Position numbers and translations under genes: made by a program. This document shows positions 56,416 through 64,000 of a DNA stretch of 64,000 bases, one piece after another. This DNA is from Pohlia nutans (Eukaryota; Streptophyta; Bryopsida; Bryales; Mniaceae), in NCBI GenBank assembly GCA_022496805.1, contig CM040088.1, forward strand, positions 5,890,001 through 5,954,000, in the 5' to 3' direction. Position 1 is the first letter of the stretch, and the number at the start of each line of letters is the position of its first letter. Below the pieces are notes generated by a model. It did not search any database. It was not told the origin of the DNA and saw only the letters and a program-made list of their open reading frames with translations.

Positions 56416-59400
56416 GTCAACGGTTCTCAAATAGACCGTAGTAGACCCCGCGGCAGTGTTCGAGCAATCTAATTCTTTTTCTAGGCAGTCCAAAAAGATT
56501 GACCAGACAGGCTATAAATTTTGTCCAGGTGAGAAGAGAGTTCTAAACAACTTTGATATTCTTTTGGAGAATTTGAATTTTTAATTTTTTTAATGTTTTA
56601 GATCAACAAATTTCTGCTGACCAATAAGCTGGACTGCTGGACAAGACATCCGAAACAACTACAGCAAACAACAAATTTTAGTGCAATATCTATTGTTTTG
56701 GACATCAATTCTCTAGTAGTGTGACATTGCATAACAAACAATTTTTTTTGTGATAAACATTTTCTATTGGTCATTGAAACTGGTTTTTTGGCAAAAATGT
56801 TAACAACAGTGAAAAGGTATTTTAGGATTGTATGTATATTTAAAATTTCAAAAATAATGTGCAATAGTATTTGGTCTAAATGAATTGGAAGCACAGGTGA
56901 AATTTTTTCCACAATCTTGTCAAAGGCGTGAAGTGTGCACAAATGCACTTTAGTCAACAATATGTTCAAAATCGGCTTCCATTTGTTGTCGTTGAGAATT
57001 GGTTTGGTTTGTTTGCTTGAAAACAGACCACCTTTCCAACTCAAGGGCCTTGATGCCGCAACTTCCCTTGTTTGCTCAATAGTTCAAATCACCTTTTTGG
57101 CTCGGCATTAGTCACAATATATGCACCTCTGCATTGCATTTGCGCCATGATCCAAACCGTACATGTATTTAATGGATTTCATGTTAGCTAACATGTGCCA
57201 TTCAATATCAAAATCACCAACATTAGGTACCATCACATAACATGTATGTGACATTCAAAATAAGGTATAAGGGGTTCAAAAAAAAGATTCTAAGCAAGTG
57301 ACTAGTTGCGTAGTCTCTACCTTAGTATTTACCCTAAATTTACACTATTTAGCTTATAAAACGAAGAACTCATCCTAGAAGACTGGAAGTGATTCCCTTA
57401 TCCTCCAAGAGATGGACTCTTGTTGAGGTCAAACATGTTTGTGGAAAATTAGAGGCATGTGCACATTAAGTACTCATTGTGAGTCCGGGTACAAAGTATT
57501 AACTAATTTCGTCCCAATTTGAGTATCATCTACGTTGATGAAGCTAGATATGTGAACCTCATCCCATTAGTGCATTGCTATATATATATTTTGTGACTGT
57601 TTAACTTAGATTGTGACTTTTAAAGCACCCTTCTCATGAAGATCGCCAATTTCTTCGAAGAACTGAAATTTGAACAGAACAATTTGGTTTGGGAACCTTG
57701 TGTAGATATGTATATTGGTTTTTCTACTCGCTAGCTTACTCTATGATTGTCATATGCATGACAGAGCATGTAGAAGATTTTTAACAAAATCTACTAACGT
57801 CAATCTGAGTTGTAGATGACCGATATGAGTAAATTACTCAAACCTCGTCTGCAAAGTACTAGCTTTGTTAAGAGTGTATGCCAAAACAAGAAGCTAGCAT
57901 CGTTGAACTTTTAAGTGTCCAAACTAATGGATTAGCCGTGCTAGCTTAAATCTATTTATAATCCTTTGTCCTTGAAAACGAAGCGTTTTCGTAGTCTCTC
58001 CCTTGGTAAAACAAAGACAATAAAAGATTTGAGCTAATGAGGTATGTGAATGCAAATCCAAAGAAAAAGGAGAATCGTACCTGCAACTTCTGTCCATTTT
58101 GTTATGCTTCTATGAGTGATGGAATTTGAGTTCTTTGAAATATTCAAGATAGAATCTCGTGAGTTTGTTTTGGAATTTAAAAGCAACCAATTGACCATAT
58201 TTCTTGCTCCGACTAAACATGAATGTACTATGGACTGTCTGGTGAAATATTAGGGTCTAGTGCCCTATTCATCAAGGTTATACTCACTATTTTGAGCTTC
58301 TACCTATGCACAATTTCCGCTTCATCTAGTTTGATGACAAACACAAGAGGTTTGTCTCCGAACTCTATAACATACACCAAGTGACGTAAGGAATATCGTA
58401 CGATTTTTGCAGTTAGTTAGAGGTAGGTGCACATAGGTGCATACAGTTTCAACGTAGGCAATGCAATTAGATTTCAATGATTAACAATCTAGTAAATAGC
58501 AGCTAAATTGAAGGGAATAACTAGTAACTCGAATGGCAAATTAGAGGAATCAAATACACACTTGCTTGAGTGATATCATATAGTTTTATCATAGTTCGTT
58601 GTACTTGTTCAACATTTATGAACAGTGAATTGTTTTCTACAAGCTTCACATATTCTAGAGCCTTTTTTTTCCTCCTTTCTTTGGACGAATCTCCAGAGTC
58701 TCATTGATATAGTAATGCGAACTGGCATAATCACTAAGCTTGGCGTTCGAATTTGTTTGTAGAATAGAGACATGGAATGACTTGAGAAGACATCCTATCC
58801 GAGAGCCTAATCCCGTAGCTTTTATACCGCCTTTAAACTTTTTATATATTTCCAAATATCCACTTTGAGTGATGGAGCTCTTGTCGCATATTGCTAAAAT
58901 TTCAAACGGTCCTACTGCATCTTTGACCTTCTTAAGGTATTCATTTGTGACTTCAACACTAATTGATTTTAACGAAGGAGCTTTCAACATGGATCTCACG
59001 TCTATTTTTGATAACAATTGAACAAGAATTTAACCGGATTGGACATGTTGCTCCTCTGTACCGCACATATGTTTCTCTTTGTTATTTCGAACATTGTTTG
59101 TTAATATTTCTAGAACACAACTAGATGCAATCACTTGACGAACTATTCTATGTCTCTCTTTAGTTTGACCACCACTTTCAAAAAGGTCTACTATATCTTT
59201 ATATTTTCTAATTTGTGTTCCTTGACTATACGGTATTGATTGCAACTTTCCCCATTTCTTTTCGAGTTGAGATAAACATTTTGAGGTCAGCTCGTGTTGT
59301 AATTTGACTTCCTGAATTTCATGACAATGACGTTGTTCTTCTGCTTGCAGCTTAGCCCACTTTTCTGTCTTTAGTGCCTCTGTATCCAACTCAAAGGAAC

Positions 59401-59560
59401 TTTTAGCGTTCAAACTGTCATCAAGTTCTCTCTAGAAATCTAGAATTTCATCACAAAATGCTACTCTCACATGATCTAAAGTCTGTTGTAGCGATAAAAT
59501 ATCCCATTGAAGTTTCTAAACCTAATTTTAGGGGGATGTTGACTTTGAAATTAGTGTACT

Positions 59561-59871
59561 CATTAGGAGAGAATTTGGGCCTTCAGAAGGCTCCTTCCCT
59601 TTGTCAAACTACTGATCAGCAGTACACTAAGTCACTAACAACAATCAATAAAAAAAATTAAATTAATTATTTTTAAATAAATTAAAAATCACAGTCTGAC
59701 ATGGCAAACGGTTTGCCACATCAGACTACGATTTAATTTTATTTTTTTAATAAAAAAATTAATTTTATTTTTTTTGTAAAAAAAAATATATATTATTTAA
59801 AAAATCCCAACCAGCTAAATTCAGCTGATCCGAAGTTGGGGCCTTCTTAAGGCCCTATATCTCTTCTAATG
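59561..59871. mobile_element. TIR MITE with ends CATTAGGAGAG, copy B (311 bp)
   Basis: CATTAGGAGAGAATTTGGGC at the left is inverted (CTCTTCTAATG) at the right. The interior shares CTGATCAGCAGT and TGGCAAACGGTTTGCCACAT with the element at 6964-7301. It is inserted in the broken coding region. Confidence 0.75.
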
Positions 59872-59982
59872 ATATGACTAACAAAGACTTTGGATTTCAC
59901 TACTTTGTTCTGATAAAGCAACATTCAATACATCTATCTAACTTTGCAGATGCTCTAATTTTAAGTCCCGTTATCTTAATTT

Positions 59983-60123
59983 CACTAGTAGGATTTTGGT
60001 CCTTTATAACTAGTCCTTTGTAACTTAAATGGTCCTTTGTGACTCAATTCTTTAGAAAAAAAGTTGTTTTGGACCATTTCACTAACAAAAGACTAGTTGT
60101 AAAGAACCAAAATCCTACTAGTG
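59983..60123. mobile_element. CACTA-type MITE with 3-bp target duplication (141 bp)
   Basis: CACTAGTAGGATTTTGGTCC begins a 39-base terminal inverted repeat with about four mismatches. TTT flanks both ends (59980-59982, 60124-60126), the 3-base duplication expected of CACTA elements. It is inserted in the broken coding region. Confidence 0.85.
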
Positions 60124-60459
60124 TTTGAACATAGATCTCAACAGACTTTCAACATATCCCAATAATCCATTTTGCCCCTCTCCAACAAATTATAATGAAC
60201 TTTTAATGTCTCCAAATGTAGGACGCTTTTTAGATGCATCTATTGGCTACACAAATTCATCGAGCCACATGTCAAAGTTCTTACAGCCAACCTGCCGTTT
60301 TTCAACGAATGCAGACTTTGACGTTTGCTCATAAACAAAACAACCACGTAAAATACACAATTTGTACTTAGCTGCAATGGATACTTGGACTTTGTAAAGC
60401 GGTTCAATAGCCGTGACCTCCATTCGACAATCAACAAAAAGACTAACTCTCAACAACAT

Positions 60460-62152
60460 GGATTCACTCGCACATAATTCAGTCGCAATTTATTACAATT
60501 CTCATAAAATTACATGCACGTTCAAAGCTTCTCTGACAAATCGCCTGATCGCATAAATGCACAGTTCTCAACTTCTCTGTCAGACGAATCTCAAGAATAA
60601 AAGAATCCATAGATTTGAATTAAGGAATTTATATTATGCTATCAAATTTAGAAGGTAGCAATCCAACTTTTGGAAGGCACAAATGCAAACAGGCTACAAC
60701 GCGATAGGCAAAGGCGGCAAGCATTTGAATGGCAAATGGATGGAAACCTTGTAAACGTGGCAAAAATCATCATTCTATATTGGGTAAGCGCACTTGCGTT
60801 GGGCCAATTAGCGTAGAGCTTTACAACTCAACTTGTAAGCGGGAATAGTGGAAAACTAGAGTTGAGGAACGGGAAAGATACTCTGCGGGTATATTTTGCA
60901 GGTATTATTCATTTACTAGAACAACCTTTTTTCAGCCTCAATTTTTTTCTACTGTAAGCGATGATCAGCTTCTAGATCCATTTATACTTCTCTTGATTTT
61001 GTTTGAACAATTTTGAATGCTCAAAGAGGTGGCGCACTAGTCAATCGCACTCAATAAAGGAGATGCCATTTTACAGAACGCACTATGGTTTTGTACTTGC
61101 AATTATATACAAAAGTTCATCTTACGAGTTAACAAGCTCGAACTGTAAATCCTACAACCGCGGAAGTAGTTTTTCAACTTCCATGCCCTCTCTCTCTCTT
61201 TCAACAACCACCCTTTCTAGGGATTTTTCTACAAATTTTCATTTTTTCAAACATGTGGCACTAATGATACAATCATTGTAGCACTTTCATTTTGATTTTA
61301 GATGAAGTCGTCATAACCAAAGGAAAATTTGTTCAAATGGATGGAAATATGTCAACATAGATGAATGTTTTGGCGATAAATGAATGAGTTTTGGGTCCAA
61401 AATTAGTTCATTCTAAAAACAATTTATCTTTTTAGTTATATTTTTCCAACTAAAAAAAGGATGGCCCTCTCCCATAACCACACGTTCTCTCAAATAATGT
61501 CACCTCAAAAATAGTCTTCTCTACTATACAAAATCATAAGATACAACCCTACTTTACATATGTGCCCCCATTGTTGACCTGAAATTTTCAAAGTTCATTT
61601 AATTGGATCTCTTGAAACCAGCAAATTGGACCCAAAGGTTTTCTACCACGGACCAAACATGACTTCTTATAGTGCGAGCTTGTGTGGCATGGAGAGACTC
61701 TGCAACTCTTTTATAACTTTTTAGTATCCATAATCCACACCAACAATTTGAGACTCTCACCAAAAAAGTTGGTCTCTACATAGGAATTGAAAGTTTGAAA
61801 CCACGATGTCTTAAAAAATCTCTCTTCAAAGAAAAAAGGCCATATAGAAGCTCACGCAAAAGCTGGGCACAAATACTTGTATTCTGACACCCTTTGTTCT
61901 ATATGATGACATTTGTGGCACAAATATGTTGCCAAAACTATGTCTTCGCCCAAGGGAATCATGTCAAGGATTACACTATCTTCGTGTCAATTCCAAAACT
62001 TTTTAATGTATTTGAGGCATTTTAAAATTTATTTTTTGCTTTGCAGAGCCATTTGTGAATATTGAATTGTAAAAAAAAATCGTTGTATTATTTACTTGAA
62101 CATCTCGCGAAGTGTTCCACGGGCGAAACTACATAATGCACGCTGTACCATT
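60460..62152. other. Intergenic DNA
   Basis: AT-rich with no supported gene. A 45-base string near 60977 (CCATTTATACTTCTCTTGAT) resembles the start of TIC110 intron 13 at about 50080. A short CT-rich run lies near 61189-61201. Confidence 0.5.
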
Positions 62153-62409
62153 TGTAACACCCTCCGTACACCTCAAGCGGGGTGCGGTTTCGACTTTGAG
62201 ACCTCCTCAACCAAGTTCCAATAGCCTAATACCTCAATTTACTAAGAATCCAAACATGGTTAGATGATTATTCAATCTTTACGTCAGCCAATCACTGGTT
62301 CCGCGGGCTTTATGGGATAAACCCCTCGGTCTACCCTTTGGGAATCAGTGATTGTTCTACATGTATTACACTGACTTTGAATTATGTGTACAAATTCGGG
62401 AGGATTACA
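62153..62409. mobile_element. Possible solo LTR
   Basis: The segment begins TGTAACACCC, a common start of plant gypsy-type LTRs, and ends GGATTACA, giving TGTAA...TTACA termini. It is richer in GC than its flanks. No 5-base target duplication was found, and no primer-binding site or second LTR is present, so the call is tentative. Confidence 0.3.
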
Positions 62410-62431
62410 AGGGGGTTGGCGCATAACGCTT

Positions 62432-62455
62432 GTTACGAGGGAATTCCCTCATAAC
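62432..62455. promoter_or_regulatory. 24-bp near-perfect palindrome upstream of the last gene
   Basis: GTTACGAGGGAATTCCCTCA followed by TAAC is palindromic apart from one pair. A second hairpin (TAACTCCC...GGGAGTTA) follows at about 62492-62515. Both lie about 420-500 bases before the start codon at 62931; any regulatory role is unproven. Confidence 0.3.
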
Positions 62456-62930
62456 GCACATTCATCCAAACAGTTTCTCATTCGTCAGGCAAGATAACTC
62501 CCTCGGAATCGGGAGTTACCCTATACATTTCATTAAGTTTATCCAATGAGGAAGTTTATCCTGTCAACCTATTAACTCACAAGCTCAAATCTCAAAGCCT
62601 GCCTACGTGGACAATAAAATGTACAGTAGAACGCCCCACGCCCCCTATAACCGCAGAACGTCCTATGGCCGCGGCCCGCACTAGTGAGTTACGCTTATCC
62701 AATCTGGGGAAGATCAGAAGGCCGTCCGATCTCCCCAATCGACGGCCCAGCGCCTCTCCCCCAGAGCCACAGACTGCAACCCGGTCGATTGATTCCTCAC
62801 AGAGTAGTTCCTCCTCCTGCTCTTCCCTCAGTTCTGGTTTTTCGCGAGCTGGGCGTCGATCTTGCATCGGAATTTTTGCATCGGAATTTGTACAGGAAAA
62901 TTTTCGTGGTGAAGATTTTCGCAAAATAGA

Positions 62931-63171
62931 ATGGCGATGGTGATGGAAATGGTTGGGTGCCGCGCGGGGACCACCCAGCTTGCCACTACAGTTGTGCCTG
63001 TGGCGTCGTCACCGTCGAGCTCGCTGGGGATGCGTTGTCTGCCCGTTGCGCGCGGGCTCCGAATTGGAGCTCTTTCCAGCCTGACGAAACGGTCTTCGTC
63101 TTCATCTGCTTCCGTGCGGTCATCGCAGAGGAGAGGAATTGTGTGCGAGGCCCAAGAGACGGTCACCGGAG
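62931..63171 (+). CDS. First exon of a plastid-targeted protein, possibly thioredoxin m (continues beyond window)
   Basis: ATG at 62931 opens 80 codons rich in Ser, Ala, Arg and Val with hardly any acids, a typical chloroplast transit peptide. The exon ends RRGIVCEAQETVTG followed by GTCAGT, a usable donor at 63172. VCEAQ-type sequence just before the mature protein occurs in m-type thioredoxins, whose WCGPC domain would lie in later exons. No such exon is seen before 64000, so the product remains a guess. An ATG six codons downstream (MVGC region) is an alternative start. GC content is well above the flanks. Confidence 0.45.
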
Positions 63172-64000
63172 GTCAGTACTTTGAACGCTCATTGTCCCTT
63201 CAATGAGCGTACTCACTGTTCTCCAATTTTATATGCTCTGACAGAGGATTCCAACGGATCAAAGAATGCAAAAATTGGAACATATTGCGCGCTTTTGGAC
63301 TCTGGCAACCCTACCTTCAGAGATTGGAGATTGGTAGGACGATGGGCTAGCTGGTTTATGGATTACCCACACTAATTCTGTATATATGGGAGTGAGTGAA
63401 CAAACGCGGACTTCTTATGTCCATTGAGATGATATGTCCATGTATGTTTCTTCAGACGTTACGGAACCAAGCAGAAGAATCTAAGTAGCTGTAGTTTTCT
63501 TGATGTTAAGGAAGGCATAACCCAGCCATTTTTCTTTCACATTGGAGATTGAGTGATCTGAGTTAGATGGAAAGAAAGAAATGTGCGGATGAAAGATATC
63601 ATTACCTCGAAACTAGTGTGTTCGGTTTGTTAAGTATTTAATATAGTGCATATTGAACACTATAAAAATGTAATGGATGTTTGCACCATGAGGAGGGCTT
63701 CCCGCAGTATAATTGCACGAAAAATGGTCGGAGGGCTTGACAGTAGAGGATGCTCTTTCCATCACTATTTAAACATGTAGGAGTGTGCTTTCGTTGGGAG
63801 ATCATTATAGAGATCTCACACTCTAGGTGCAAGAGCTATGCAATCATTCACTACTGGGAGTTTCCATTCAAAGATCAGTGGCCATAGCCAATTCATGCTT
63901 ACAACCAACTTGCCAATCGAAGGCCAACCTTTTGTATGAATGGATGAGTTGTTGTTGGTAACAGGGATCGCCAATGGGGTTGATATCCTCTACCCTTACA
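63172..64000 (+). other. Probable first intron of the gene starting at 62931
   Basis: The sequence after the donor at 63172 has no convincing exon in frame and runs to the window edge. It is assigned as intron by default; it could also include the end of a short transcript. Confidence 0.3.

Larger units (their letters stand above)
52838..56721. mobile_element. CACTA-type foldback element with long arms (3.9 kb)
   Basis: Left end CACTACTAGAAGA and right end, read inward, CACTACTAGAGAA carry the CACTA signature. TG lies on both sides (52836-52837, 56722-56723). The arms remain homologous for roughly 0.9 kb: AAAATTTGTTGTT near the ends, then GGTCTAC and tRNA-like boxes, then subterminal repeats about 165 bases long (two on the left near 53390 and 53555, three on the right near 55890, 56055 and 56220). 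The AT-rich centre has no transposase. CTTGTAGTG at 55034-55042 and about 55177-55185 look like ends of other CACTA elements inserted inside. Confidence 0.7.
52104..58006. repeat. Nested inverted-repeat block (5.9 kb)
   Basis: The outer arms GGGAGAGACTACGAAAATGC (from 52109) and its inverted partner ending near 58003 agree at about 36 of 38 bases. Inside them, arms containing GGGTAAATACTAAGGTAGAG occur at 52189-52208 and inverted at 57315-57334, over about 43 bases. TA positions at 52199-52200 and 57323-57324 would suit an AGGTAG-type insertion, but the pairing runs past them. A CACTA-type foldback element lies at the centre (52838-56721). The order of insertion is unclear. No coding region is supported in 56722-58006. 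Confidence 0.65.
58655..60459 (-). pseudogene. Broken coding region of unknown function, interrupted by two MITEs
   Basis: On the minus strand a piece from 60459 (LLRVSLFVDCRMEVTAIEPL, then CKNFDMWLDEFV) continues past stops at 60247-60249 and 60190-60192 (PTFGDIKSSL between them). Two MITEs (59983-60123, 59561-59871) follow, then KLQWDILSLQQTLDHVRVAF, a stop at 59432-59434, a likely coiled coil (LKTEKWAKLQAEEQRHCHEI), a stop at 59030-59032 and a final part with KAPSLKSISVEVTNEYLKKV and ILAICDKSSITQSGYLEIYK. The frame is kept from about 59500 to 58655 apart from the stops, so this was one protein. I do not recognise a named family; a transposon-encoded or lineage-specific repeated gene is likely. 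Confidence 0.6.

Noticed and set aside
1..64000. CRISPR arrays, bacterial operons, Shine-Dalgarno sites and riboswitches
   Set aside because: The window is plant nuclear DNA with spliced genes. The repeats seen are transposons, microsatellites or degenerate tandem units without regular spacers.

Overview
This is a nuclear genome window from a land plant. Genes are intron-rich with GT-AG introns, several products carry chloroplast-type leaders, and the intergenic DNA is AT-rich and full of small DNA transposons. The gene models and an SWIM-type MULE transposase fit a seed-free plant (moss, liverwort or lycophyte) at least as well as a seed plant. The sequence alone does not fix the species.

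Four genes can be modelled from start to stop with every exon junction in frame. On the minus strand at 8961-13345 is an HCF173-type psbA translation factor (14 exons, 610 codons). On the plus strand are a short PPR-SMR protein (19543-21372, 3 exons, 480 codons), a TMEM245/AI-2E-family membrane protein (28285-35983, 8 exons, 727 codons) and the chloroplast import protein TIC110 (43975-51485, 15 exons, 1027 codons). A fifth plus-strand gene starts at 62931 and runs off the window; its first exon looks like a plastid transit peptide, possibly of an m-type thioredoxin. HCF173, TIC110, probably the PPR-SMR protein and possibly the last gene act in chloroplasts, but they are separate transcription units, not an operon.

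The rest is layered mobile DNA. 1-4.4 kb: a broken MULE transposase and a CACTA-type MITE. 4.4-8.5 kb: a dispersed repeat, TIR elements and two TTAA-flanked elements. 13.5-18.8 kb: a degenerate repeat array upstream of HCF173, a poly-A retro-insertion with a 13-bp duplication, a Stowaway hairpin and a hAT-like MITE. 21.6-28 kb: a TTAA element, a tRNA-like SINE head, a broken coding remnant and two TA-flanked MITEs. 36-43.9 kb: a second copy of the 4.4-kb repeat broken by two later insertions, then more MITEs up to the TIC110 promoter. 51.5-62.9 kb: a nested block around a 3.9-kb foldback element with tRNA-like boxes in both arms, a broken unknown coding region and a possible solo LTR.

The strongest unusual signal is a set of elements that start CCC, end GGG and are flanked by TTAA, the hallmark of piggyBac-type transposition, which is not a usual component of plant genomes. 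One lies inside one copy of a local duplication in the TMEM245-like gene. The other copy keeps the uninterrupted TTAA site, so the window itself holds filled and empty versions of the same target.
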